The notes: generated by a model from the sequence alone, not told the origin. A DNA stretch of 64,000 bases from Halorientalis litorea (GCF_023028225.1 NZ_CP095482.1:1302001-1366000); one strand, 5' to 3'. Counted from the stretch's first letter, positions 18,893-28,185 are shown. Translations and numbers: made by a program.

Positions 18893-18924
18893 GTAGTGTC
18901 TCGGGATTTTTGTCCCACCTACGT

Positions 18925-19758
18925 TTAATTGACGATTGCCCGAACCGCGAACGCGAGGTTCTCCTTGCGTTCCGCTACCCGACGGTAGAAGTACGACAGC
19001 CACCGCGAACCGTACGGGGCGTACTGATACACGTCGAACTCGCGCGCGAGTTCGAACTGGGCGTCCTCGCGGACTCCCATCAACATCTGTATCTCGAAGT
19101 CCGTCCCGTACTCGTCGTGGAGGCCGCGTGCGTGTTCTATCATCGCCGGGTCGTGACTCCCCACGGCGACGCCGCCGTCGAACGCCCGGAACAGGTACCC
19201 GAGGTGGTCGCGGTAGGCCTCGTTGACCCGTTGGTGGTCGGTGTAGGCTATCTCGGCGGGTTCGTCGTAGGCCCCCTTGACCAGTCGCACCTTCCCCGGC
19301 AAGCCCGCGAGTCGTTCGAGGTCCGCGCGGGTCCGCCGGAGGTTCGCCTGCAGGCAGACGCCGACGGTGCCGCCGTGTCGCCGCGTCTCCGCCTCGAAGG
19401 CGTCGAGCGTCGCGTCCGTCGTCGTGTGGTCCTCCATGTCTATCCAGACGAACACGCCTGCCTCGTCGGCGCGGTCCACGACACGCGAGAGCGTGCGGCG
19501 AAAGGTGTCCGCGCCGGCGTCGAGGCCAAGTTGCGACGGTTTGACCGAGACGCAGGCGTCGAGGTCCGTCCGCCCGATGTCGCCGACCAGTCGCTCGTAG
19601 GTGTCGGCGTCCGCGCCGGCCCGCTCGGGGCGGTCGTAGTGTTCGCCCAGCAGGTTGAGAATCGCACCGACGCCCCGGTCGTTCAGCCGTCGGGCGCGTT
19701 CCAGTGCGGCGGCGTCGGACTCACCGGCGACGAACCGACTCGCTATCGGCGGGAGCAT
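18925..19758 (-). CDS. Proline dehydrogenase (monofunctional, PutA-like catalytic domain)
   Basis: FAD-dependent first step of proline breakdown (proline to pyrroline-5-carboxylate). The 277-residue protein is a compact TIM barrel of the monofunctional bacterial/archaeal type. Visible signatures are VSVKPSQLGLD, VFVWIDMEDHTTTDATL, VCLQANLRRTRADLERL, VRLVKGAYDEPAEIAY, and near the C-terminus YQYAPYGSRWLSYFYRRVAERKENL, whose double Arg binds the proline carboxylate. The long minus-strand open frame continues upstream but is non-conserved; MLPPIASRF at 19758 is the start. The P5C dehydrogenase gene is not adjacent. Confidence 0.92.
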   Translation of the reverse strand: MLPPIASRFVAGESDAAALERARRLNDRGVGAILNLLGEHYDRPERAGADADTYERLVGDIGRTDLDACVSVKPSQLGLDAGADTFRRTLSRVVDRADEAGVFVWIDMEDHTTTDATLDAFEAETRRHGGTVGVCLQANLRRTRADLERLAGLPGKVRLVKGAYDEPAEIAYTDHQRVNEAYRDHLGYLFRAFDGGVAVGSHDPAMIEHARGLHDEYGTDFEIQMLMGVREDAQFELAREFDVYQYAPYGSRWLSYFYRRVAERKENLAFAVRAIVN

Positions 19759-19839
19759 ACTGGATGTAAGTCCCCTGTCATCCTGAGTCTGTTGCCCGCA
19801 AGGCGGGGCGATTAAGGGAGCGGAACGTGACTCCCCGGC

Positions 19840-20382
19840 ATGGACATCGTCGGGGTACTCGCGGTGGCGTTCTGGGTCATGCTGCCCGCCTACGTCCCCA
19901 ACAACGCCGCCGTCCTCGTCGGCGGCGGTCCGCCCATCGACGGCGGCCGGACGTGGCACGGGCGTCGGCTGTTGGGGGACGGCAAGACGTGGCGGGGGAC
20001 CGTCGGGGGCATCGCCGCGGGTGTCGTCCTCGCGCTCGCGCTGAACGCGATTCGGACGGCCGTCGGCGGGCCGTTGGCCGGGCTTCCGGCGTTTCCGGCG
20101 GCCGCCGTCGTCGCACTCCCGACGGGGGCGTTGCTCGGTGACATCGCGGCGTCGTTTCTCAAGCGGCGAACGGGACGCGAACGCGGCGCGGCCTTCCCCG
20201 GCCTCGACCAGTTGGACCTCGTGGTCGGGTCCCTCGCCCTGACTGCCGTGGCCGCCCCGGGGTGGGTCCTCGCGACGTTCACGCCCCCGGTTCTCGTGAC
20301 CGTGCTGGTCGTGACGCCCGTCCTCCACGTCAGTACGAACCTGCTCGCGTACAAACTCTCGCTGAAGAGCGAGCCGTGGTGA
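19840..20382 (+). CDS. carS: CDP-archaeol synthase (CDP-2,3-bis-O-geranylgeranylglycerol synthase)
   Basis: CarS transfers CTP to the diether lipid precursor DGGGP, committing it to polar membrane lipid synthesis. The 180-residue integral membrane protein matches the family (formerly DUF46): MLPAYVPNNAAVLVGGGPPIDGGR, then RRLLGDGKTWRGTVGGIAAG with the conserved GDGKTWRG catalytic loop, and SFLKRRTGRERGAAFPGLDQLDLVVGSLAL with the downstream acidic pair. About five membrane helices. Short gap (80 nt) from the divergent proline dehydrogenase gene. Confidence 0.95.
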   Translation: MDIVGVLAVAFWVMLPAYVPNNAAVLVGGGPPIDGGRTWHGRRLLGDGKTWRGTVGGIAAGVVLALALNAIRTAVGGPLAGLPAFPAAAVVALPTGALLGDIAASFLKRRTGRERGAAFPGLDQLDLVVGSLALTAVAAPGWVLATFTPPVLVTVLVVTPVLHVSTNLLAYKLSLKSEPW

Positions 20383-20478
20383 GGAAGAGCGCACGGCACG
20401 GCACCGGTGGGTGACGAAGGTGCGGCCTCGCAGTGGCGAACTGGTGTGCTTTTCACCCCTGACCGACGAGGGGGAGGT

Positions 20479-21579
20479 ATGACTACTCGCGGCGGGACGC
20501 TCAGGCTGGCGACCCGGGGGTCCGACCTCGCACTCCGGCAGGCGGCGACCGTCAAGGAGGCACTCGACGGGCGGCGTCACGCGGTCGAACTCGTGGAGGT
20601 CGAGACGACGGGCGACCAGTTGCAGGACGAACTCATCCACCGGCTCGGGAAGACCGGGGCGTTCGTCCGGGCACTCGACGAGGAGGTCATCGACGGTGAC
20701 CTCGACGCGGCGGTACACTCCATGAAAGACATGCCAACCGAGATGCCGGCGGCGTTGGTCGTCGCGGGCGTTCCGGAACGCGCCACGGCCGTGGACGTGT
20801 TGGTCACGCCCGACGGGACGGCCCTGGCGGACCTGCCCGAGGGCGCGACGGTCGGCACGTCCAGCCTCCGGCGGCAGGCACAGCTGTTGGCCGAGCGGCC
20901 GGACCTCGACGTGCAACCGCTCCGGGGCAACGTCGACACGCGCATCGAGAAACTGCTCGCGCCCACACTCCAGCAGGAACACGAACGCCGCCTCGACGCC
21001 GCGGAGGGCGAGGCGGACGCGGCGACGTTCGAGCGGTCGCTCGAGGAGTGGTTCGACGGCCTCCGTGAAATCGAGCGGACTGCACTCGAACGGGAGGTTG
21101 AGACGGCGTACGACGGCATCGTCCTCGCCGAGGCGGGACTCGAACGGGCGGGCCTGCTCCACCACGTCGAGACCGAGCGACTCCCAGCCGACCAGTTCGT
21201 CCCCGCACCGGGGCAGGGCGCGCTGGCGGTGACGGCACTCGACGGCGACCTCGCGGAGTCGATACGCGGCACGCTCGACCACGCGCCGACCCGGACCGCG
21301 ACCACCGTCGAACGAACGGTCCTCGACGAACTCGGCGGCGGCTGTGTGGCTCCCATCGGCGTCAACGCCGTCGTGCAGGGGAGCGTCGTCCACACGGCCG
21401 TCCGAGTGCTGAGCCGTGACGGTGAGGAGGAAGTGCGGGCCACGCGTGACTTGCCGGTCGAACACCACCGGCGTGCGGCCCGCGACATGGCGGCCGAGCT
21501 GGCCGACGAGGGCGCGGCGGACCTCATCGCGGCGGCGAAACGTGCGGAACCGGACGAGGCCAAACGGGAGGACTCTTGA
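20479..21579 (+). CDS. hemC: Hydroxymethylbilane synthase (porphobilinogen deaminase)
   Basis: Polymerises four porphobilinogens into hydroxymethylbilane. The 366-residue protein has LRLATRGSDLALRQA at the N-terminus, the catalytic Asp region DLDAAVHSMKDMPTEMP, the Arg-rich cofactor/substrate loop GTSSLRRQAQLLAERPDLDVQPLRGNVDTR, and the dipyrromethane-cofactor cysteine in ELGGGCVAPIGVNAVV. There is an insert of roughly 40 acidic residues after LRGNVDTRIEKL compared with bacterial HemC. ATG at 20479 fits the family start. First gene of hemC-SUMT-hemD. Confidence 0.96.
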   Translation: MTTRGGTLRLATRGSDLALRQAATVKEALDGRRHAVELVEVETTGDQLQDELIHRLGKTGAFVRALDEEVIDGDLDAAVHSMKDMPTEMPAALVVAGVPERATAVDVLVTPDGTALADLPEGATVGTSSLRRQAQLLAERPDLDVQPLRGNVDTRIEKLLAPTLQQEHERRLDAAEGEADAATFERSLEEWFDGLREIERTALEREVETAYDGIVLAEAGLERAGLLHHVETERLPADQFVPAPGQGALAVTALDGDLAESIRGTLDHAPTRTATTVERTVLDELGGGCVAPIGVNAVVQGSVVHTAVRVLSRDGEEEVRATRDLPVEHHRRAARDMAAELADEGAADLIAAAKRAEPDEAKREDS

Positions 21580-21604
21580 CCCCCCGGACCCCACGCCCGC
21601 TATC

Positions 21605-22405
21605 ATGACCGACGACGCTGACATCGCACCCGGCCGCGTCTACCTCGTCGGGAGCGGCCCCGGCGACCCGGACCTCATGACGGTGAAGGCCCGCCGCTTG
21701 CTGGAGGAGGCGGACGTAGTGCTCCACGACAAACTCCCCGGCCCGGACATCATCGAGATGGTCCCCGAGGAGCGACGCGAGGACGTGGGCAAGCGCGCCC
21801 GCGGCGAGCGAACATCCCAGCAGTACACGAACGAGCGGATGGAGGAACTCGCCTACGAAGGCAAGACAGTCGCACGGCTGAAGGGCGGCGACCCGTTCGT
21901 GTTCGGGCGTGGCGGCGAGGAGATGGTGTATCTGGCCAAGCACGGTGTCCCCTTCGAGGTGGTTCCGGGCGTCACCTCGGCCATCGCGGGCCCGGGCGTC
22001 GCCGGCATCCCCGTGACACACCGGGACCACGCCTCCTCGGTGTCGTTCGTCACCGGCCACGAGGACCCCACGAAACCCGAGTCGGCGGTCGACTGGGAGG
22101 CACTGGCCGCGACGGGGGGCACCATCGTCGTCCTGATGGGTGTCGGGAAACTGCCCGACTACACCGCGGAGTTGCGGTCGGCCGGGATGGACCCCGAGAC
22201 GCCAGTCGCACTGGTCGAGCGCGGAACGTGGCCCGACCAGCGGGTCGCCACCGGCACCCTCGACACCATCGTCGACGCCCGTGACGAGGCGGGCATCGAA
22301 CCGCCGGCGGTCACCGTCATCGGCGACGTTGCACGGGAACGCCAGCGCGTTCTTACCTTCCTCGGCAACGATTACGGCTCCGAGAACGGGGAGGACGAAC
22401 AGTGA
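21605..22405 (+). CDS. cobA: Uroporphyrinogen-III C-methyltransferase (SUMT)
   Basis: SAM-dependent enzyme making precorrin-2, the branch to siroheme, cobalamin and the alternative (Ahb) heme route. The 266-residue product has [31 protein letters not shown], the first signature of the family, [19 protein letters not shown] and [34 protein letters not shown]. It is the single-domain form, without the CysG oxidase/ferrochelatase part. Its last 4 nt (GTGA) overlap the GTG start of hemD. Confidence 0.94.
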   Translation: MTDDADIAPGRVYLVGSGPGDPDLMTVKARRLLEEADVVLHDKLPGPDIIEMVPEERREDVGKRARGERTSQQYTNERMEELAYEGKTVARLKGGDPFVFGRGGEEMVYLAKHGVPFEVVPGVTSAIAGPGVAGIPVTHRDHASSVSFVTGHEDPTKPESAVDWEALAATGGTIVVLMGVGKLPDYTAELRSAGMDPETPVALVERGTWPDQRVATGTLDTIVDARDEAGIEPPAVTVIGDVARERQRVLTFLGNDYGSENGEDEQ

Positions 22406-23124
22406 CCACCGTCGCCGTCTTCCGGCCCGCCGACGAGCGACTCGACGACGCAGTCGCGTTGCTCGAATCGCTGGGCGCGACGCCCGTCCCCGACCCGATG
22501 CTCGAAGTCGACCCCACCGGGGTGTGCCCCCGCGAGGACGCCGACTTCGCCGTACTGACTAGCAAGACAGGTGCGGAACTCGCAGAGGCCGAAGGCTGGG
22601 ACGCGCAGACGACGACCGTCTGTGCGATCGGTGACCCGACCGCCGACGCGCTCCGGGCGGCGGGCTACGCCGTCGACGTGGTGCCCGAGGAGTTCTCCTC
22701 CGGCGGCATCGTTTCGACCCTCGAAGGCAGAGTCGACGGTGCGCGGGTCGAAGTCGCCCGGAGCGACCACGGGAGCGACGTGTTGACCGACGGGCTGAAC
22801 GACGCCGGGGCGTACGTTCACGAGACGGTCCTCTACCGGCTCACCCGGCCGGATGGAGCCGGCGAGTCGGCGGACCGGGCCGCGGCGGGCGAACTGGACG
22901 CCGCACTCTTTACCTCCTCGATGACCGTCGAGAACTTCCTCGCGGCCGCGACAGAGCGCGGCGTCCGCGAGGACGCGCTCGCGGGTCTGAACGACGCCGC
23001 CGTCGGCACCATCGGTGACCCGACGCGGGAGACGGCGGCCGCTCACGGTATCGACGTGGACGTGGTTCCCGAGCGGGCCGACTTCGAGTCGCTTGCCCGC
23101 GCGACGCTCGCCGCCGCGGAGTAG
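22402..23124 (+). CDS. hemD: Uroporphyrinogen-III synthase
   Basis: Closes and inverts ring D of hydroxymethylbilane. The 240-residue protein is recognised by its two-domain layout and by position between SUMT and hemC partners; HemD sequences are poorly conserved, but FAVLTSKTGAELAE, VCAIGDPTADALRAAGYAVDVVPEEF and AALFTSSMTVENFLAAA are typical. It starts with GTG overlapping the cobA stop by 4 nt, so hemC-cobA-hemD is one coupled operon. Confidence 0.9.
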   Translation: MTTVAVFRPADERLDDAVALLESLGATPVPDPMLEVDPTGVCPREDADFAVLTSKTGAELAEAEGWDAQTTTVCAIGDPTADALRAAGYAVDVVPEEFSSGGIVSTLEGRVDGARVEVARSDHGSDVLTDGLNDAGAYVHETVLYRLTRPDGAGESADRAAAGELDAALFTSSMTVENFLAAATERGVREDALAGLNDAAVGTIGDPTRETAAAHGIDVDVVPERADFESLARATLAAAE

Positions 23125-23169
23125 CGCGACCGGAGGTTTAAATCTCGAACCGCGCCACGTACGAGTGAG

Positions 23170-24597
23170 ATGGCTGGGCCAGTCCCCGACTTAGACGAGA
23201 CGGCGCGAGCGTGTGCGGCACGGCTCCGGGCGGCGGAGTCCGTACTGCTCGCCTCCCACATCGACGCCGACGGACTGACCAGTGCCGCCATCGCGGCGAC
23301 CGCGCTCGAACGCGCCGACATCCCGTTCGAGACGGTGTTCAAAAAGCAGTTGGACGACGCCGAAATCGCGTCCATCGCCGCCCGCGAGTACGACACGGTG
23401 CTGTTCACGGACTTCGGGAGCGGGCAACTGGACGCGATCGCCAGCCACGAGGCGGCCGGCGATTTCACGCCGGTCATCGCAGACCACCACCAACCCGCCG
23501 AGGCCGAGACGGAGTATCACCTCAACCCGCTGTTGGTCGGCATCGACGGTGCATCGGAGCTATCGGGGGCAGGGGCGAGTTACGTCCTCGCGCGCGCTCT
23601 CGCCGAGGAACAGGACACTACCCCCGATACGGCCAACCGTGACCTCGCGGCACTCGCGGTGGTGGGTGCCGTCGGCGACATGCAGGCGACCGGCGGCGAA
23701 CTCGTCGGGACGAACGCCCGCATCGTCGCGGAGGGCGTCGAGGCCGGCGTCCTCGAAGAGGGGACGGACCTCGCGTTCTACGGGAAACAGACCCGGCCGT
23801 TGCCGAAGTTGCTCGAATACGCGAGCGAGGTCCAGATACCGGGCGTCTCGAACGACGAGTCCGGTGCGATTCAGTTTCTGGACGGATTGGGACTCGACCT
23901 GCGGGCGGAGGGCGACTGGCGACGCTGGGTCGACCTGACCGACGCGGAACGCCAGACCGTCGCCAGTGCTCTCGTACAGCGCGCGCTCGAACGGGGCGTC
24001 CCCGCCGAGAAGGTGGACGGCCTCGTCGGGACGACGTACACGCTGTTGGACGAGGAGAGCGGGACGGAACTGCGTGACGCGAGCGAGTTCTCGACCCTGC
24101 TGAACGCCACCGCCCGCTACGAACGTGCGGACGTGGGCCTCGCGGTCTGTCTCGGCGACCGAACCGACGCGCTCGAACGCGCGCGCCGCCTCCTCCAGAA
24201 CCACCGACGGAACCTCTCGGAGGGCCTCGAACGGGTCAAAGCCGAGGGCGTCACCCGCGAGGACCACCTCCAGTGGTTCGACGCTGGCGACGAGATTCGG
24301 GAAACCATCGTCGGCATCGTGGCAGGGATGGCCGTCGGAACCGAGGGCGTCGACTCGAACGTCCCCATCGTGGCCTTCGCCCGGAAGAACGACGAGGAGA
24401 CGAAGGTGTCCGCGCGCGGTACCGGCCGCCTCGTCGGGCAGGGGTTAGACCTCTCCGTCGTGATGGGCGAGGCGTCGGCGGCAGTCGGCGGTGGCGGCGG
24501 CGGCCACGACGTGGCGGCCGGAGCGACGATTCCGGCGGGCCGCGAACAGGAGTTCATCGCAGAGGCCGACGCCATCGTCGGCGAACAACTCGGATAG
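23170..24597 (+). CDS. RecJ-like DHH/DHHA1 phosphoesterase (archaeal GAN/RecJ type)
   Basis: The 475-residue product contains the DHH family motifs in order: SHIDADGLTSAAI (motif I, about 30-42), VLFTDFGSG (II), VIADHHQPAE (III, the DHH triad) and a C-terminal DHHA1 domain ending GGGGGGHDVAAGATIP. These Mn-dependent enzymes degrade single-stranded DNA or RNA; archaeal members bind GINS in the replisome (GAN) or act in repair and RNA trimming. No OB-fold is obvious. Start ATG follows AATCTCG-rich upstream sequence, 45 nt after hemD. Confidence 0.9.
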   Translation: MAGPVPDLDETARACAARLRAAESVLLASHIDADGLTSAAIAATALERADIPFETVFKKQLDDAEIASIAAREYDTVLFTDFGSGQLDAIASHEAAGDFTPVIADHHQPAEAETEYHLNPLLVGIDGASELSGAGASYVLARALAEEQDTTPDTANRDLAALAVVGAVGDMQATGGELVGTNARIVAEGVEAGVLEEGTDLAFYGKQTRPLPKLLEYASEVQIPGVSNDESGAIQFLDGLGLDLRAEGDWRRWVDLTDAERQTVASALVQRALERGVPAEKVDGLVGTTYTLLDEESGTELRDASEFSTLLNATARYERADVGLAVCLGDRTDALERARRLLQNHRRNLSEGLERVKAEGVTREDHLQWFDAGDEIRETIVGIVAGMAVGTEGVDSNVPIVAFARKNDEETKVSARGTGRLVGQGLDLSVVMGEASAAVGGGGGGHDVAAGATIPAGREQEFIAEADAIVGEQLG

Positions 24598-24669
24598 CGG
24601 CGTTTTCGACGCTTTCGGGCACGTTACTGCTTGGTTCTGATAAGGGGAATGACGCCGCTGTGTCGGTAC

Positions 24670-24691
24670 GATAAACCAATAATCGCGATAC
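24670..24691 (+). promoter_or_regulatory. Bipartite motif, site B
   Basis: GATAAACC, six bases (AATAAT), CGCGATAC, continuing GTAAT. It lies 72 nt after the recJ-like stop and 185 nt before the DUF2249 start, in a 278-nt gap with no other visible feature. Confidence 0.55.
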
Positions 24692-24875
24692 GTAATATGC
24701 CGGGTGCTGGTGAGACCGGTCGATTTCGGCAGTGCACGCCGGGCGTCAGCGACCGCGGCCCGTCGCGGGACGGCCAGCCGATAGCGACCGGTCGGTTACG
24801 CGCGGGGTCCTCGGCCCCGGGCGGGACATCTTCGGAACAACCGCTACCACCCGTCGGGGCGGACGTGACGGTGGC

Positions 24876-25109
24876 ATGGACGACGAACGACTCGACCTGC
24901 GCGAGGTCCCGCCGCCGCAACGGCATCCGAAGATATTCGACGCCTTCGAGCGGTTGGAGAGCGGCGAGGCACTGACGCTGATAAACGACCACGAACCGAC
25001 CCCGCTCTACCACCAGCTGAGCGCGGAGGTGCCCGCTTTCGACGCCGAGGGCTACACCGTCGACAGGGTCGGCCCAGAGGAGTTCATCGCGACACTGCCG
25101 AAGAAGTGA
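24876..25109 (+). CDS. DUF2249 domain protein
   Basis: The 77-residue product (LDLREVPPPQRHPKIFDAFERLESGEALTLINDHEPTPLYHQL) is a single DUF2249 domain, a TusA-like fold often found beside denitrification, cytochrome or hemerythrin genes in haloarchaea. The pattern PPQRH...F..L..G....L.NDH.P.PL is diagnostic. The TusA active-site Cys is absent. Start ATG at 24876 makes the conserved domain start at residue 4. It is followed within 70 nt by a MOSC gene on the same strand. Confidence 0.85.
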   Translation: MDDERLDLREVPPPQRHPKIFDAFERLESGEALTLINDHEPTPLYHQLSAEVPAFDAEGYTVDRVGPEEFIATLPKK

Positions 25110-25176
25110 GGTCGCCGTGCCGCACGGAAGGACTATGACGGTATCGCCACGTAGTTCGGGCCGCTTGAGAGAACCG

Positions 25177-25947
25177 ATGGCACGTCTCGAAACGCTCAGA
25201 GTGTACCCGGTGAAGGGACTCGACGGGGTAGCCGTCGACGAAGCGGCGATACTGGACGGCGGAACGCTGGCCCACGACCGGGAGTTCGCGCTCTTCGACG
25301 CGGCGGAGGAAGTAATAAACGGAAAGCGAACCCCTCGCGTCCACGACCTGAGGACGGAGTACGACCCCAGCACCCGGACGGTGACGGCCGAAACGGAGTC
25401 CGAAACCGTGAGCTTCGACTTGGAGGCGGACCGGGACGCGGCCGCGGAGTGGTTCGGCGAGTTCTTCGACGCGGAGTTGACGCTGGCCCGCGACACGTCG
25501 CTCGGCTACGTCGACCGGCGGGGGATGGGACCGTCAGTCGTCAGCACGGCGACGGTTCGGACCGTCGCGTCGTGGTTCGACGACCTGACCGTCGCGGGCG
25601 TGCGGCGACGGCTCCGGTCGAACGTCGAGGTGTCGGGCGTTCCCGCGTTCTGGGAGGACCGGTTCGTCGGCGACGACGCGCCGGCCTTCGAAATCGGCGG
25701 CGTGCGGTTCGAGGGCGTCACGCCGTGCGGGCGGTGTGTCGTCCCCCAGCGTGACCCCGATACCGGGGCGGCGACGCCGGAGTTCCGCGAGCGGTTCGTC
25801 GAGCGACGCCGGGAGACGTTCCCGGAGTGGGCCGACGAGGCGGCCTTCGACCACCACTACACGGTGACGATACTCACCTCGGTCCCGCCCGCTCATCGGG
25901 GCGAGACGCTCCGCGTCGGCGATTCGGTCTCGGTCATCGGCGAGTGA
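25177..25947 (+). CDS. MOSC-domain protein, mARC/YcbX type
   Basis: The 256-residue product has an N-terminal MOSC_N beta-barrel (ARLETLRVYPVKGLDGVAVDEAAILDGGTLAHDREFAL) and a C-terminal MOSC domain containing GVTPCGRCVVPQRDPDTGA, where the Cys of TPCGRC is the likely molybdenum ligand, as in mARC/YcbX reductases of N-hydroxylated compounds. No ferredoxin domain is fused. ATG at 25177 is chosen over 25135 because conserved sequence begins immediately after it. Confidence 0.85.
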   Translation: MARLETLRVYPVKGLDGVAVDEAAILDGGTLAHDREFALFDAAEEVINGKRTPRVHDLRTEYDPSTRTVTAETESETVSFDLEADRDAAAEWFGEFFDAELTLARDTSLGYVDRRGMGPSVVSTATVRTVASWFDDLTVAGVRRRLRSNVEVSGVPAFWEDRFVGDDAPAFEIGGVRFEGVTPCGRCVVPQRDPDTGAATPEFRERFVERRRETFPEWADEAAFDHHYTVTILTSVPPAHRGETLRVGDSVSVIGE

Positions 25948-26059
25948 GTTGCCGCCGGGCGATGCTCGGCAAACGGGCGACGACTCGCGACCCGTCGAGC
26001 CAGCGGGTCGAACATATTCGTGGCCAGGGGCTTGTCGAAGCGTCGCCCGAGTTCGAACT

Positions 26060-26365
26060 ATGACCGACCGGGAATCCGACCTCCGTGCGTTCGCCGACCG
26101 CCTCTGTGAGTGTGACGGGGTCGAGGACGCGTTCCTCGCGAAGAGCTTCACCGACCGGATTCTCGTGGTCGACGCCGAGGGCGACCTCCCGGCGTCGGTC
26201 CGGGAGCGTCTCGACGCGCGGGACGTCCGGGCTGCCGGGGAGGTGTACGGGGCCGAGGAGACTGGCGGCGCGCACTCGTTCGTCGGCGACGTCGGCGACG
26301 GGACGCGTCACCACTTCGTCGACGTGCGGACCCGCGGGGACCTCCAGTCCTACGTCGTCGAGTGA
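26060..26365 (+). CDS. Small conserved-looking haloarchaeal protein, function unknown
   Basis: A 101-residue acidic protein (MTDRESDLRAFADRLCECDGVEDAFLAKSF...). It has a predicted alpha-beta start resembling small ferredoxin-fold sensors, two Cys (C16, C18) and a C-terminal HHFVDVRTRGDLQSYVVE. I do not recognise a family. A TATA-like AACATATTCG lies about 48 nt upstream. Codon usage (G/C third positions) matches its neighbours, supporting a real gene. Confidence 0.6.
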   Translation: MTDRESDLRAFADRLCECDGVEDAFLAKSFTDRILVVDAEGDLPASVRERLDARDVRAAGEVYGAEETGGAHSFVGDVGDGTRHHFVDVRTRGDLQSYVVE

Positions 26366-26461
26366 CGGCGGTGTCGCGGACCGGGAACCACGGCGAAACA
26401 ACCGGACGGGAACCACGAGCGGTTCGAAAGCACTTATGCCGTGTTACAGAGTCGGTAGCAC

Positions 26462-27229
26462 ATGGCAGAAATACTGACCGAGCGCGACGACGAGGAACCG
26501 TTCGCTACGATAACCATCTCGAACCCCGAACGCCGGAACGCGGTCGCCCACGAGGCGATGCAGGACCTCGCGGAGGCGGTCGAGGACCTCGCTGCCGCGG
26601 ACGACGTGCGCGCACTCGTCCTGACCGGTGCCGGTGACGCCTTCTGTGCGGGTGCGGACCTCGGGTCGGCCGCGGACGTGCCGACCGCCGAGGCAATCGA
26701 CAACGGCTTTCACTCGGCGGTACAGGCCATCATGACCGCCGAGGTGCCGGTCGTCGCCAAGGTCCGCGGGCCTGCGGTCGGGGCAGGGGCGTCCATCGCC
26801 ACCGCCTGCGACCTCGTGTACGCGAGCGAAGACGCCACCATCGGGTTCCTGTTCACACGGCTCGGGTTGACCGCCGACTCCGGGGCGACGTACATCCTCC
26901 CCCGCCTCGTCGGGGCCCAGAAAGCGATGGACCTCCTGCTCTCGGCGGAGGTCCTCGGCGCCGAGGAAGCCGAAGAGTTGGGCCTGTTCACCGAAGTGAC
27001 GGGGGACCTCGATTCGCGCGTCCGCGAGCGCGCCACCGGCCTCGCCAACGGCCCGACCCGCGCGCTGGCGTCCGTTCGCCGTCTCGTCCTGCGCTCGAAC
27101 AGCAACTCGCTCGAAGAGCAACTCGACCTCGAAGCCCGCGAGCAGGAGCGGATGTTCCAGACCTCGGACGTGATGGAGGGCATCTCCGCGTTCATGGGCG
27201 ACAACGAACCCGAGTTCGAAGGGCGATAG
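26462..27229 (+). CDS. Crotonase-fold enzyme, PaaG-like isomerase rather than hydratase
   Basis: The 255-residue product has the enoyl-CoA hydratase/isomerase fold: ATITISNPERRNAV, LTGAGDAFCAGADLG (oxyanion loop) and VRGPAVGAGASIATACDLVYASEDATIGFLFTRLGLTADSGATYILPRLVG. The two catalytic Glu of true hydratases are missing (GAGASIA and FLFTRLG instead), while the Asp in GLTADSGA matches the single catalytic Asp of PaaG-type isomerases. It is therefore likely to isomerise an acyl-CoA double bond or an oxepin/epoxide. It heads a pair with the next crotonase gene. Confidence 0.85.
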   Translation: MAEILTERDDEEPFATITISNPERRNAVAHEAMQDLAEAVEDLAAADDVRALVLTGAGDAFCAGADLGSAADVPTAEAIDNGFHSAVQAIMTAEVPVVAKVRGPAVGAGASIATACDLVYASEDATIGFLFTRLGLTADSGATYILPRLVGAQKAMDLLLSAEVLGAEEAEELGLFTEVTGDLDSRVRERATGLANGPTRALASVRRLVLRSNSNSLEEQLDLEAREQERMFQTSDVMEGISAFMGDNEPEFEGR

Positions 27230-27248
27230 GAGAGCGGCAGGTAGTTCT

Positions 27249-27270
27249 GTATAGCGGTATCCGGTGTACG
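27249..27270 (-). promoter_or_regulatory. Bipartite motif, site E (degenerate)
   Basis: Minus strand: CGTACACC, six bases, CGCTATAC, continuing AGAAC. The right half matches 12 of 13 positions of the consensus CGCGATACAGAAC; the left half matches only 5 of 8. It lies between the two crotonase genes. Confidence 0.3.
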
Positions 27271-27374
27271 TTTTGCGACTCGACTTCCCACAGGACGACG
27301 TGCTGTCGTGCGGTTCCGTGGGTCAGGAGTCGTTTCTCCCGAGATACTTTCCGAGTCGGGTCAGAACGGGTGGT

Positions 27375-28127
27375 ATGGTCGAGTACGAACGGCGTGGACC
27401 GGTCGCTATCGTCACGGTGGACCGCCCGGAGCGGCGCAACGCAGTCGACCGGGAGACGGCACTCGCACTGCGCGATGCGTGGGAGCGGTTCGACGAGGAC
27501 GAGGACGCACTCGTCGGCGTCCTCACGGGCGCGGGCGGGACGTTCTCGGCGGGCGCGGACCTGAAGGCGATGGACTTGGAGGACGACCCGGAGGGGTACC
27601 TCGGCTTCTCACGGCTGTCGGTCTCGAAGCCGACAGTGGCGGCTGTCGAGGGACACTGCGTCGCCGGCGGCATCGAGATGGCACTGTGGTGTGACCTCCG
27701 GGTCGCCGCCCGGACGGCGGAGTTCGGCTGTTTCGAGCGTCGCTTCGGCGTCCCGTTGGTCGACGGCGGCACCCAGCGGCTTCCGCGGGTCGTCGGCCTC
27801 AGTCGAGCACTCGACTTGATTCTGACGGGGCGGGCACTCGACGCCGAGACGGCCAAGGAGTGGGGTCTAGTGAACCGCCTCGCACCCGAGGGCGAGGCCC
27901 TCGACACGGCCGTCGAACTGGCCGAGGTGATAGCTCAGTTCCCACAGGAGACCGTTCGCACGGACCGCGCGGCGGTGTACGACGGCCTCGGGGAGCCACT
28001 GGAGCGCGGGCTGAAAATCGAGGCGTGGCACGGGTCCCGGGCGATGGAGACGGCGAGGGAGGGGGCCGACCGCTTCGCCGGTGGCGAAGGTCGAGGCGGT
28101 ACGGGAGTGGAAGACCCAGAATCGTAG
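27375..28127 (+). CDS. Enoyl-CoA hydratase
   Basis: The 250-residue product is a crotonase with both catalytic glutamates: GHCVAGGIEMALWCDLRVA (first Glu) and FGCFERRFGVPLVDGGTQRLPRVVG (second Glu), plus the oxyanion loop LTGAGGTFSAGADLKAMD. It should hydrate trans-2-enoyl-CoA. ATG at 27375 begins MVEYERRGPVAIVTVDRPERRNAV, the normal family start. It lies 145 nt after the PaaG-like gene. Confidence 0.9.
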   Translation: MVEYERRGPVAIVTVDRPERRNAVDRETALALRDAWERFDEDEDALVGVLTGAGGTFSAGADLKAMDLEDDPEGYLGFSRLSVSKPTVAAVEGHCVAGGIEMALWCDLRVAARTAEFGCFERRFGVPLVDGGTQRLPRVVGLSRALDLILTGRALDAETAKEWGLVNRLAPEGEALDTAVELAEVIAQFPQETVRTDRAAVYDGLGEPLERGLKIEAWHGSRAMETAREGADRFAGGEGRGGTGVEDPES

Positions 28128-28185
28128 GCGACAGCCGTTCTCACGGTGTCTTTCCGTGTTCCGGGTGGCTGACTGCTCGTGTGAT

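Noticed and set aside
18925-21624. A 2.7-kb minus-strand open frame running through proline dehydrogenase, carS and hemC
   Set aside because: Only its last 277 codons (proline dehydrogenase) are conserved; the rest is Arg/Pro/Asp-rich sequence antisense to carS and hemC, a usual effect of high GC.
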